Assembly: GCA_032717465.1 (NCBI GenBank)
Contig: JAVRFU010000165.1
Coordinates: 184,767-248,766 of the forward strand
Direction: 5' to 3'
Origin: Coenobita brevimanus
Taxonomy: Eukaryota; Arthropoda; Malacostraca; Decapoda; Coenobitidae
DNA: 64,000 bases
Under the pieces are notes generated by a model. That model saw only the letters and a program-made list of their open reading frames with translations, was not told where the DNA came from and did not search any database. Every line of letters starts with the position of its first letter. Position 1 is the stretch's first letter. Position numbers and translations under genes: made by a program. Below, in pieces: positions 22,239 to 32,975 of the stretch.

Positions 22239-23554
22239 GCTCTAAAGCTCGTTTTGCTTTGCGTTCCTCTTCCAGCAACTGGATTGCGGCTGACGAAGAA
22301 AGAGCAAAGGTCTTGTCTCTCATGGTTTTTTTGTACTTAGGACCTTGTGTTTTACGTGGTGATGGGAACCACTTATAGTTTTTAAATGCAGGGCTGATAG
22401 TTGATCCTTGTTTGGGCCTGTTCTTCATGCTTGGTGATAGGAATGTCTCTTTTGATGGTATTCTGAAATTAACTTCAGCTCTTTTTTGTAAGAGAAACCT
22501 TTTTACTTTATCAGTCAGGGCCAAATCACATGCTGTTGCTCTGCAATGCATAGAAGGTTGAATGTTATTATACATAGATGCCACACATTCTGCTTCTTGA
22601 AGTCCTTGCTGGACTAGAGATGCTTGGGGAGAATCAGTTTGTACACCAGTATGCACATGAGTCAGAAAATCAGTCTGTGTCCCTTTCTCTACTATACCAC
22701 CTTGATCAATTCCATCAAATAGTACTGTAGAGCAAGCCTTCATTGCTTCAGGTGTGATCTTTGAATAGTCAGGAGCCTCAGGATCAAATGGATGAAGTCC
22801 ACATTTCCGGAAACCATTAACAATGTTTTCCTTCTTGCAAGCCTTCTTATACATAGAGAGAAAGACTGGAGCAAAGTAAGTCTGGTTAAGTGTTTCATCA
22901 GGGTGATCCTCTTGCCAATCTGCAGCTGCTGTCCTCCAAGCCTTTTTCAAGGGACCAAACACTGAGACGTCAAGTGGTTGCATGAAGTGAGTTGAGTTTG
23001 GGGGCAACCCATACAATATTATTTGTAAGTCCTTGAGATCTTTAGCCAAGTGAAAGTTAACCCTGGTCTCATGCCAGTCAAACCAAACTACAACTGGCTT
23101 CTTAATATCATCAGCTTCAAGCCAGTCATTGAAACCATTACACATGTACTCATAGAAACACTCAGTTATAATGTAGCCTGAATCACTTTTACCCATGATA
23201 AAATCTTCTCCTCTTGAATTTTCAATAACAGCCTCAGAGATCCTCTTTCTAGGGTATATTATCATTGGTGGTGGAACTTGACCATCTGCTGACACACAGG
23301 CAAGGACAGTTATGTTATCCTTAGCTTTTGAAGAAGTAGTGCCTGCAACATTCTGCAATCCCCGAATTGCTAATACTTGCCCAGTTGCAGGAGACAGTGA
23401 AAACCCGCTTTCATCCACGTTAAAAATCCTTGAAGGGTCCTGAAGAATGTCTGCAGCATCAAATTCATTAAAGAATTCTCGTGCTGGAGTAAACCACTGA
23501 AGAATACTAGATTTGGTGTCACGCTTCCTGGACTGGGAGAGGGCCTCAGGAGTT
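22239..23554 (-). CDS. Tigger transposase exon 2, DDE domain, cut by LINE B
   Basis: The acceptor TTTCCTTCAG precedes AACTCCTGAGG. The DDE_1 domain is present: FNVDESGFSLSP gives the first Asp, PVVVWFDWHETRVNFHLA the second, and LPPNSTHFMQPLDVSVFG the third. The second motif has DWH where DGH is usual, and its spacing to the third fits the pogo DD30D type. After the domain comes a long tail with GFRKCGLHPFDPEAPDY. The frame stays open until a LINE B insertion at 22238 truncates it after EERKAKRALEL. Apart from that insertion no stop or frameshift is seen in 1.3 kb. Confidence 0.88.
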
Positions 23555-23814
23555 CTGAAGGAAATGAGCTTAATCAATTTTCAATTAAACTCATCTTCAT
23601 TCAAAACATTGTGGAATGCATTTTATTATAGGTAACATGAGACAACAGTATCGGTACTGTACTATACTGAGCTTGAGAATGAGGAAACTAGGACAGTTTT
23701 AGGTGTGGGCCTACCCTATATGTCTTTAATACCGACAGGTGCTTCCTCAACTGAAGACAAGGGAATTTTAAATGTCCTTTTTAGTGGGAAAAACAGGATT
23801 TACAACCACTCCCT

Positions 23815-23882
23815 GAAGGGGAGTTCCCGGAGGGAACGAGGCGTCAGAGCTATAGATAGGTCGATAGATAGAACAAATATAG
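23815..23882 (+). repeat. GATA-tailed repeat scrap in the Tigger intron
   Basis: AACGAGGCGTCAGAGCTATAGATAGG resembles the LINE B terminus (GGGCGTCGGGCTATAGATAG), but nothing else of the LINE is present. Confidence 0.45.
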
Positions 23883-24171
23883 CTAGAAAATTTTAAGCAA
23901 ACCTCAGAGATGATCAATAATAATGATAATGAAAGGTGCCTACTATTATCATGGAAGGGCATCTTACATTAGGTTAGGCCTATTGTAGCTATTAAGTCAG
24001 TGATGTATTATTAATTATTATTGAAAGACCTTAGGCATTATTACTGTTATTATTATTATTGTTACTTAAAGGCCTGATCACCTCATTGGGAAACTTACAA
24101 GCGTAGCCTGTGTGCTTAATCAGTGTAGCCTATTCAATGCTCTGTAAATTTCACCGGGTGGTATATCGTAC

Positions 24172-24617
24172 CTGACAGTGATTTGGGGGTTCCTTTTGCA
24201 AAATAGACGAAACCATTCACGTCCAAGCCGTAAGTCTTGGCAAGTGGAGGGTCTCTCTCGGTGCACACCAGCATTTTTTTCATCCTGCAGAATATTCTGT
24301 ATGGCATCTAGCAGCTTTTCCCTTGTCACAGGAATGGCTCTTTTTTGTGAGTGTTCAATGAAATTAACTAAGACTTGTTCCTCAGCATTAGTTAATATTC
24401 CACTGGGTCCCATTTTAGTTTCAAAGGCAGTCTTGCCAGAAAGTTTGTTTTGTAGAGTTGTATAAGGAATATTGAACCTTTTTGAAGCTTGGCGGACACT
24501 TAAATTTTCCTCGTGTATCGCAGTTTGTATGGCAGATATCTCTTCTTCACTATATTTAACTCTCTTGGATGGCAGTCGAGCTCGTCCACAATACGATGCT
24601 TTCTTTTTTGTAGCCAT
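24172..24617 (-). CDS. Tigger transposase exon 1 (DNA-binding half)
   Basis: The chosen start is ATG 24617 (MATKKKAS); an upstream in-frame ATG at 24671 is possible. Residues about 15-65 form a pipsqueak-type helix-turn-helix (EEISAIQTAIHEENLSVRQA and then YTTLQNKLSG). Residues about 70-145 are a CENP-B-like second HTH (LTNAEEQVLVNFIEH, EWFRLFCKRNP). The donor at 24172/24171 is CACTGTCAG followed by GTACGA. It joins exon 2 at 23554 in frame (ITV-R-TPEALS) over a 617-base intron. In pogo elements this half binds the terminal repeats. Confidence 0.88.
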
Positions 24618-24855
24618 CTTGCTTGACTGATGGATGCGAGTCACGTGGCCAGACCCTGCCGTGAACTTCATGAAACTGAGCGGCGATGGGGGGGTGGGGG
24701 GGTGCGCAGGGGATGCGCAGTGTACAGGATGTCAACAGTTTCTGTATAGGCCAACACACGTAACCCTCACTTGTTCATATAATATTAAAATATTTGCAGA
24801 AATAGTGGTCTTAATAAATTTAACTCATTTACCATAGTCATCACCTTATCTATCA

Positions 24856-24939
24856 CTGTGGTCGATTGACTGACCAGTGTGGTCGACTGATTGACCAGTG
24901 TGGTCGACTGATTGACCACTGTGGTCGATCACTGATCGG
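24856..24939. repeat. 21-bp subterminal tandem repeat of Tigger, 4 units
   Basis: The unit is GTGTGGTCGACTGATTGACCA with small changes. It lies about 560 bases inside the right end and is followed by TGATCGGATACTAACACAG, a word found twice more at the terminus (25459-25491). These repeats are placed where transposase-binding sites would be expected. Confidence 0.85.
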
Positions 24940-25503
24940 ATACTAACACAGCACAGTATATAAGAAAGTGTAGACCCCAGGAAAATTATGAACCCATTAA
25001 CACATGTAAGCTTAAAAATAATGTCATGTTGCATGAATTCAATCATTTTGGAAGAATAATATTTTGTGATCGAATTCTCACACAAAGAGGATTTTGGGTT
25101 TAGTATCCGCTCACCTGTCCTTGCTAGGACAATGTGCAATATAAACAAGTATTTCGATTATCCTAGTGTTATTCCAACATTCCACAACAACATATCATAT
25201 AATTAAACAGAAAACGTAAGGAAATATAATTGTAGAATTTATGAAAAATGTACTGTTCTTATGGACTTCGGTAAGAATCAGGAGAAAATAGACAGCATCT
25301 CATCTTTCGAGTATGGTAGAAGCTAAACTATTTATCCCATTTACTTCATTTTTTCACATAACATTTAGCTTTCATTCCCCTACATTTTGGTGGTCTACCA
25401 GATAATATATCTTTGTAGTTTCTCTAGTAGCATTTTTTATTCATGAAAAACTGAAAGTGATCGGACACTAACACAGTGATCGGATACTAACGCTCCTACC
25501 CTA

Positions 25504-26132
25504 CCTTCTAAAACTCTCCCCATTACATTCATTATCTGATCTAAAAGCTATATACGTCTATAATTTCCTCTTTCCAGGGCATCACCCTTCCCTTTATACA
25601 CATTTACAATTACACTCTTCAGCCAATCATCTGGGACAACACACTCATAAATAATCCTATTTATCAGGTCAGTGACTAACCTCACCCCTATATCGCCTGA
25701 GGCTTTCAACATTTCGGCAGTCAACCCAGACACACCTGCTGCCTTCCCCACCTTCATCCTGCCTATTGCCTCACTCACAGTAGCAGTATCAATCAAAGGG
25801 CAAGGGCCAGACACTGGATCTGCTGGCTCCAAACCTTCTCTGTCCCAGTCAAACTCCTCATTCAATAACCGGTTATAATGCTCTCTCCATGCATCTTTAA
25901 TATCCTCACTGTTCAGCAGTACCCTTACTTCATCATTCTTCACACACTGCTCACCTATAATATCCCGATTATCCCTCTTCACCTGACCTGCCACCCTACA
26001 TATCATATTTTTCCTTTCCCCATGATTTAGGTGATCAATTAAAAGTCTCTGTGACTCAGACTTTGCCCTGTACCCGGTATACCTCTCTTCTAGCCCTATG
26101 CTTGGCAGCCAAAAACTCCTCTTTGCTACCAC
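25504..26132 (-). pseudogene. LINE C linker and RT N-terminus
   Basis: The open segment includes REHYNRLLNEEFDWDRE, then MKVGKAAGVSGLTAEML, then DWLKSVIVNVYKGKGD and RGNYR. A TAG lies at the GNYRRI position (25546-25548), after which the frame continues to the TA target at 25502-25503. These are the canonical linker and first RT blocks. Confidence 0.87.
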
Positions 26133-26232
26133 TCTTCTTCCATTCCCGGAAAAGTCTTCTTTTCTCCTTAACTGCAGCTACTACACCCTCATCCCACCAC
26201 CAAGTTACTTTATGTCTTGGTGGTCCTCTTGT

Positions 26233-27048
26233 CTAGCCGCATGTTACATCAGTAACTCTCAAGAAATTGTTCTTGAGGGCTCTGTACTGTTCATTAACGC
26301 CTCTGTCTACAGCTCCCTGTTCAGCCACCACTCTCCTCAACTTGCTATAGAAGGCATCCCTTACTACTTGGTTTTTCAGCTTCCATATTTTCCTCCTAGG
26401 TACATAAGTCCCATTTTTCATCAATCGTTCCTTAAGCACCATATCACAAATCAGTAGTTTGTGCTGCTGCACACACTCCTCACTTCCTATAACTTCAACA
26501 TCCCTCACTAACCTCCCATCGGCCCTCCTAACCAGAAAATAATCTATCTGACTGCTATTTCCCCCAGACTCATACGTAATTAACCTACTGTCTCTTTTCT
26601 TAAAATACGTGTCGCACACAATCATGTCCGTTGCCTCCCCAAACTCGAGCATCCTTTCCCCTTCTGCATTCCTTATACCAAATGCACATCCCCCATGCAC
26701 TCCTTCATAACCTTGTGCTGCTTCACCTACATGACTGTTTAAGTCCCCTCCCACAACCACTATCTCATCATCCTGCATACCACCCACTACATGTATTAAA
26801 TCATCCCAAAATCTATCTTTCTCTGCTTCATCCAATCCTGGCTGTGCAGCATAGGCCAATATAATCACAGCTATCCTTCTACCGAACAGAATTTTCACTA
26901 CCGATATCCTATCGCTTGCTCTCATAACATTCATAACATATTCCACCCATTTCTCCACAACCATTACACCAACACCTCCATATCCGTCTGTCCCCCCTTG
27001 CCAAAACAACTTATAGCAACAGTCCTTCCCAACAATCTTTCTGGCCAA
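26233..27048 (-). pseudogene. LINE C endonuclease domain
   Basis: The 271-codon open segment starts inside the domain (YKLFWQGGTDGYGGVGVMV). Motifs are ILAYAAQPGLDEAEK, VVVGGDLNSHVGEA (Asp/Asn), SQIDYFLVRR (Asp) and a terminal QHKLLICDM carrying the His. This type is often mislabelled craniofacial development protein 2-like and belongs to RTE-group LINEs. The first Asn and the catalytic Glu region are missing with the 5' truncation. Confidence 0.87.
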
Positions 27049-27050
27049 TA

Positions 27051-27675
27051 AAAAAATTTAAAAAACTGGACCACCAAATTCATGTCCAGATGGGCCTAGA
27101 GCCAAAACATAACAATGCAGACACATTCAGACACTTACTAGAGAATGAAGGCAGAAGGTGGAGTTTTGTTCCACTTTTTTTCTCACTTCCTCTTCTCCTC
27201 TATGACAAAGGCCATGAATGACAGTCAAAACAGCTCCTGAAAAAATAATTTCAGTTTTAGAACCTTGATGAAGCTGAATAAAAATATCTGATGGCAGCAA
27301 GAACATCATCATCTAGAGATAATGAGTTGAAGTCCAGATGACTCACACCATAGGAAAAGCTTCCTTAATTGCTTTTTTTTTTTTTTTTTTCCTGGAAGAC
27401 AGCAGGAGGTGAAAGAAGAGGGACTGGGTGGGGTTAAACTGGGGAGGAGATGAGGTGAGAGGAGGTGTAATGGGTGTGGAGGGAAAAGATGCAGTCAGAC
27501 TGGGGAGGGAGATGTCATAATATAAAGAAATTTCACAAAATAAAAAGATGCCACAATGAAGTGAGATGTTACAAAAATGAGAAGGGTCACACAAAGGTTT
27601 ACGAGACTCCCTATCATCTTCTTACCATTATATTTCTCTGTCATGCTTACATTGTCCATACCAGTAAGGTTTAAT
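27051..27675. other. Intergenic or intronic stretch with small repeats
   Basis: It holds a weak SINE-like repeat 2 end near 27070-27115, a GAATAAAAATATCTGATGG core copy near 27272-27295, and a T run at about 27370-27390. No gene is seen. Confidence 0.5.
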
Positions 27676-29336
27676 TAATCTATCTATCTATTGCCAGACG
27701 CCTCAATCCCGTTTGGGGTGGCCACAAACAAATTGCCTCCAAGTCGCCCTGTCCCCCGCCACTTCACTCCCCTACTCCCAACTCACACCCCCCTCTCTCA
27801 CATACCTCTCCACCCCATCCCTCCATCTCATCCTCGGCCTCCCCCTTCCCTCTTTCCCCCTCCACCTCACTCACATACACTCTCTTCGTCCGTCTTTCAC
27901 CCTCCATCCTCTCCACATGGCCAAACCACCTCAGTGTGTTCCTCATAACGCTCCCTATCACATCCACATCAACACCACAACGCTCCTTTATATCCTCATT
28001 CATCAGCCTGTCTCTCCACGTGACTCCACAGGCTCCTCTTAAATAACTCATTTCCACTGCTCTCACTCTTGACTTGTGTCCTTCCAACAACGTCCAAGCT
28101 TCACTTCCGTACGTTAGAGTTGGTATCACAATACTATCATGTAGTAACTTTTTCACTTCCATGCTCACTTCCCTGTTTCTTATCACTGCTTTCAAAGAAC
28201 CAGCAACCTTTCTTCCTTGCTGTACCCTTTCAACCACTTCACCCTCCAAACCTCCATCCTTACTCATCACACTACCCAAGTACTTAAACGTACTCACATT
28301 TTCCAATTCCTCACCATCCAACCTCGCTGTACATTCACTGACTTCACCTCTCTCAAAGACCATCACTTTACTCTTCCCTACATTCACCTTCAGATTCCGT
28401 TTCTTACACACTCTCTTAAACTCATCCACCAAGCCTTGCAGCTCCCCTTCGTCTTCACTCAACAACACAGCATCATCTGCAAACAACAGTACAGGGAGTT
28501 TCCAAACTCTATCCTCTCTCACCAGGGGCACTCCAACATCCACTACCCTACCTTGTACCTCTTTTATTACCCCATCCATGTACAGATTGAACAACCATGG
28601 AGACAAGACACATCCCTGTTTCAACCTAACTTTCAAGGAGAAAAATTCACTTAGTTCACCATCCACACGCACTGCAGCCTTCGCACCATCGTACATACTC
28701 TTCACAGCATTCAACAACTTCCCATCTACTCCATATATTCTTAACACCATAATCCTTGTCTATCCACCCTGTCATATGCTTTCTCCAAATCCATGAAAGC
28801 CGCATACAACTTCTTTCCCTTCTCTAGAAACTTTTCCACTAAAGATCTAAGAATGAATATCTGATCTACACAACCTCTTCCCTTCCTAAAGCCTCCCTGT
28901 TCTTCTCCAACTAATTTCTCTGTTCTTTCTCTAACTCTGTCAATAAGTATCCTACCATACACTTTTCCTATTATACTAAGAAGACAAATGCCCCTATGAT
29001 TACCACACACTTCTTTTTCCCCTTTACCTTTGTACAAGGGAATAATTATACCTGACTTCCAATCCTTCGGTACTCTACCTTCCTCCCAGGCTAATCTGCA
29101 CATCTTCCACATCCATTCCACTACTATCTCTCCCCCATGCTTCAGCATTTCACCACACACTCCATCAATTCCTGGGGCTTTCCCAGATTTAACTTTCTTC
29201 ATTGCTTCCACAACTTCTATCCTACTGATTTCTTCCTGTCTTCTCACCTCCCTCCTTCTCCCAGCCATTCCCCAGCCACTTATACTCGCATTACTTCCAT
29301 CCTCTACGTTCAACAATTCCTTAAAATGTTCTCTCC
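27676..29336 (-). mobile_element. LINE B, 5'-truncated, RT nearly intact
   Basis: The tail is (TATC)n on the plus strand at 27676-27692, followed by the LINE B terminus. It extends to about 29336, where the sequence changes abruptly to LINE C. The endonuclease is missing. It is the best LINE B copy in the window. Confidence 0.92.
27764..29316 (-). pseudogene. LINE B reverse transcriptase, one frameshift
   Basis: The first segment (28741-29316) has KVKSGKAPGIDGVCGEMLK, then GIIIPLYKGKGEKEVCGNHR, then EEQGGFRKGRGCVDQIF and MDLEKAYDRVDR. A frame change at about 28741-28750 leads to the second segment (27764-28750) with LKQGCVLSPWLFNLYMDGV, the palm VLLFADDAVLLSEDEGE (FADD), FKYLGSVMSKDG and LRWFGHVERMEGE. 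All main RT blocks and the catalytic Asp pair are present. Apart from one frameshift it looks well preserved, so its insertion is probably recent. Confidence 0.92.
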
Positions 29337-29428
29337 ATTGGTCTTGGTCACCTAATGGTAGCTCTCCATGCTGCTCGATCTCTGGCAGTTTCCCTATTCA
29401 GTCCCTTAACCCTGAGGTCACACTCAAT
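29337..29428 (-). mobile_element. LINE C 3'-end fragment
   Basis: It matches the LINE C terminus (GGTCACCTAATGG, TTCAGTCCCTTAACC) and abuts the truncated end of LINE B. It may be the tail of a LINE C into which LINE B inserted. Confidence 0.75.
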
Positions 29429-29507
29429 GTTAGCCACTATTAGTGGGATAAATATGAATATGAAAGTAAATACTGTACCAGTACTCTGATTCAAATGAGA
29501 AACAGCA

Positions 29508-29596
29508 GCGTGGAGAGCCGCCATTAGGTGACCAAGGCCGACACATGCAAGCATGTTGGAGCCTTTAAAAACGAAACAAAAGAAAACGAAACAGTT
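29508..29596 (+). mobile_element. LINE C 3'-end fragment, opposite strand
   Basis: GCCATTAGGTGACCAAGGC runs to ACATGCAAGCATGTTGGAGC and an AAACGAAAC tail. Together with 29337-29428 it makes a short inverted pair of LINE C ends. Confidence 0.85.
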
Positions 29597-29956
29597 GAAA
29601 GAATTATTTAGAAAAAATAATGGAAATTATTCTGTTGTTACTGCAATTTTCTGCAATCAAGAAATCCTTCCATTAATACTGAGAGGTGTTACTATATATT
29701 CTACTTTCATTACTACATTCTGATTATTCAAGGATATACAGTAATGCTGATTACATTGATACAGAATAACTCATACTTATATCTTATACTGTCACCTGAG
29801 AAATTCCTACAGTTCTGTCACTGACAGTTCTCAAACCCATATGTGAGATGTCCACTGCATTAGGAAAAAAAATGAAGTTGTGTACTGTCCTGTGTTGGTG
29901 ATGATGGCAGCTCTTACATTTATGCTGTGCTTAATGATAAGAGAGAGTAAGAAGAC

Positions 29957-30001
29957 ACATGCAAGCACGTTGGAGCCTTTAAAAACGAAACGAAAACGAA
30001 A

Positions 30002-30003
<2 letters not shown>
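29957..30003 (+). repeat. LINE C tail only
   Basis: ACATGCAAGCACGTTGGAGC and an AACGAAACG tail, with no more of the LINE; an extreme 5' truncation. A TA microsatellite follows at once. Confidence 0.8.

Positions 30004-30054
<51 letters not shown>
30004..30054. repeat. (TA)n microsatellite
   Basis: About 25 TA units directly after a LINE C tail, probably expanded from it. Confidence 0.95.
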
Positions 30055-30058
<4 letters not shown>

Positions 30059-30772
30059 CCAAAGTTAGTTAACTCTATTAGTTTCCAAGCAACAAAAATC
30101 TGGCATTAACCAGAATCAAATAACTACTGTAGATGTGGAAGGACTTGGGTTATTCGGTATGGTATCCTTAGTGATATACAGTAATGTCAGGATACTCTTG
30201 TGCCAGAGAAAACTTAAGCAATGAATCACCTTCCCTCCCTCTTGACAGGTTACAGTGCCTAAAACCCTAATGCACTGCAGTTTGTATATTTCAATATTCC
30301 TTGTATTAGATCAGGTTTGGTTCACATTTAATTCAATAGTCAATATCTTATCAAAATCTACTGACATACAAAAAATTCATACAATTGGCAACATTTTGAT
30401 TTACTCACCCACTGGACATAGCCGTTTTATTAACTTCCTAACATCTTTTCTGTATACAATTCATGAACTTATGTACAGATTCTCAAGCAGTACATTACAG
30501 TACTGTATACGGTTGGCAAATGCACCTCAGAGCTGCAGTGTTTAAAGGTAAAATTGCTAATTTTTTGCCAACCTTTATGGTAAGAACATTATTTTTTTGG
30601 TGTAGAGTCTCAAGACTGCTAGGAAATATTTATATTTTTGAGTGATGTAGATGGATTAGTCTGTGCTGACTTGCACTGTTATACAGTGTCTGTGCAGCAG
30701 AGATTGTACCAGTAAAGAAAATTATAGTACTGTAGAAGGGACATTCTTAGTTTCTAGATAATGTCAAGAGAG

Positions 30773-31722
30773 GTTTTTCACTGCTGTGGTGTTGAAACAT
30801 TACATTTTGTCTTGTGGTAACGATATTAACAGACAAGCTTCCATTAGTACGGGTTCTCCCTACCACTTACAGTCTTTAAATGTCTCGTCTCCTTCAGCAT
30901 GGCAAACTTATCACGTGGAACCAAACACCTCTTCCTTCGTTACTGTTAATCTGTGTAAGGTATCTGAGGAGTGTTAATTCCTGTGCTCAGGGAGACTAAA
31001 AATTAATAGTGGTATACTGTCAAGGGATGGCCACTGCATAGGCTACACACACTCACAGCCAAACAAGTCTGTGTTACAATGTTTAGAACAATATATGAAA
31101 GGAAAATATTGAACAGAATATGATTTACATTTGGAACATAAATTGCTCTAGTGTTTACCACTGGAATGTTGCTCTGCTTTTTTGTGTGAGTACTCATACA
31201 CACTTCCATACACAATGTATTGTGTATGGAAGTGTGTATGGAAGAGAGTACTCATACACACTTCCATACACAATGTATTGTGTATGGAAGTGTGTATGAG
31301 TACTCACACCAAAAAGCAAAGCAACATTCCAGTGGTAAACACTAGAGCAATTTATGTTCCAAATGTAAATCATATTCTGTTCAATATTTTCCTTTCATAT
31401 ATTGTTCTAAACATTGTAACACAGACTTGTTTGGCTGTGAGTGTGTGTAGCCTATGCAGTGGCCATCCCTTGACAGTATACCACTATTAATTTTTAGTCT
31501 CCCTGAGCACAGGAATTAACACTCCACAGATACCTTACACAGATTAACAGTAATGAAGGAAGAGGTGTTTGGTTCCACATGATAAGTTTGCCATGCTGAA
31601 GGAGACGAGACATTTAAAGACTGTAAGTGGTAGGGAGAACCCGTACTAATGGAAGCTTGTCTGTTAATATCGTTACCACAAGACAAAATGTAATGTTTCA
31701 ACACCACAGCTGTGATAAACCT
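30773..31722. repeat. 950-bp near-perfect palindrome
   Basis: The arms (about 30773-31243 and 31244-31722) are reverse complements with only a handful of mismatches. The centre is itself two tandem small palindromes around CACAATGTATTGTG. The same open frames appear on both strands because of this symmetry and are not taken as genes. There is no spacer, so any transcript would fold into a hairpin of about 470 base pairs. Confidence 0.93.
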
Positions 31723-32908
31723 TGGTAATATCTCATTTACAATAATTAGTGTTCAGTGGGTGAGGGGAAGTTTGGCGTACAAAGTAACCTGTACAGTATA
31801 CCTGATACTGTAACAAAGCTGTTACAGTTATTAGGCAACTTATATACCATAAACTCTCCATTCACAAGGTCAGTAGTCAGATTCAACATTTTGATGTCTA
31901 CCTGATCAATCAAACTCAGTGTGTGTGTGCGTGCATGCATGCATGTCTCTGTCTTTCGCTCTCTGTCTGTCTCACTTTAAATGTCTGAAGTGAGTCGTCT
32001 AGGCCTGGGTCCCTACACTCTGACTGGGGCAATAAAGGATTAGATGATGGATGGATGAGTGTACAATCTCTCTTTCAACCAAGATGAATGATTTAAGTAG
32101 GTACCACTGAGTTACATACCTCAGTTATTACTGCATGTTAGTCCCAGATCTTTCTAATCAAACACAGCAGCCAAAATCAGAGTTTATGGTCTGTTACCAA
32201 TGTGCAGTTACACCACTTTGTACTAGGCATATAAGAGGCAAACTTCCCCTTTTAGAGCTGTGAGCAAGAAGATAATTATAAGCCTGTATATAAGACAGAT
32301 ATTTGTGCAGAAACTTCAAGTAGATTTTACCATCAAGTATCAAGAAAATTGTCTGACTTAATGATTGTGATGGAAATGTACAAAATTGTCCAGTATGTCT
32401 GTAGGTTATAGGAAAGCTTTTAGTGTCTGCCGTGCTTTTACAAACATGTGGCAGTGCTCTAATCACGACAGAATTTTAATGTACAGTGTGTGGTTACTTG
32501 TAGTAGTTTATATTTCCGCTCTGTTTTAAGTCCCTACAATCACCAAACCAATGTTAACAGTAACCTTCCTAGTAATCTCAATTCCGTGCTGTATTTCTGT
32601 CATTTTGGAGATTTCATAATGCCTCTTTCTCAGCAAAATATTTTGCCTATTACATCTTATTTTCCTCTTGTAAGATGCTGTTATTGTGAATGCCTAATGC
32701 CAATCTGTCTGGCTGAGCAGACCCACTGACCACAGGTAAGCAACTGGTTCTATGGATCCGTCCTACAGGTACGGTATAGTACATACACTGTACAGAGAAC
32801 TGGTACCCCTTATTGGTAAAAAGTGTTTCACCGGGATAGGACCAGGGTTGTTCTCAGGGCAAGGTGCAGGAAGCATGAGGAGGTTTGGCTCCTGAGTGGA
32901 CAACTCAC
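31723..32908. other. Intron-like stretch, nothing firm
   Basis: There is a TG/TGCA simple repeat near 31918-31945 and a GATG-tailed repeat end at 32020-32057. No coding exon is recognised. Confidence 0.5.
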
Positions 32909-32975
32909 CTGCTCCACCCAGGGTCACAATGCCACCACATGCAGGCTCCTCTTCAGCACCTGCTTTTGTAAATGA
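32909..32975 (-). CDS. Candidate exon, unknown gene
   Basis: This minus-strand block of 67 bases lies between TTTGCATCAG and a strong donor, GCAG followed by GTGAGT. Only one frame is open: SFTKAGAEEEPACGGIVTLG. I do not recognise it. It lies between the MRPS10 stop and the TSR1 exons on the same strand, so it could be an upstream TSR1 exon or part of an unrelated or chance open stretch. Confidence 0.3.

Larger units (their letters stand above)
19308..25501 (-). mobile_element. pogo/Tigger-type DNA transposon, complete, 6.2 kb
   Basis: The inverted ends GGGTAGGAGCGTTAGTATCC at 19308 and, read in reverse, at 25501 are identical for at least 20 bases. They are flanked by TA at 19306-19307 and 25502-25503, the target duplication of the Tc1/mariner/pogo group. 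It carries one minus-strand transposase gene of two exons. It lies inside the RT of LINE C, and removing it with one TA restores that reading frame. Two later insertions sit inside it: a solo LTR at 19820-20847 and a LINE B piece at about 21783-22238. Confidence 0.95.
25504..27050 (-). mobile_element. LINE C, 5' half, truncated at its 5' end
   Basis: It runs from the endonuclease at 27048 to the Tigger target site. The match to endonuclease-type sequence starts abruptly within the domain near 27050, so the true 5' end is lost. Confidence 0.9.

Noticed and set aside
31003..31490. The same 63-102-codon protein on both strands
   Set aside because: Direct result of the palindrome; no family resemblance.
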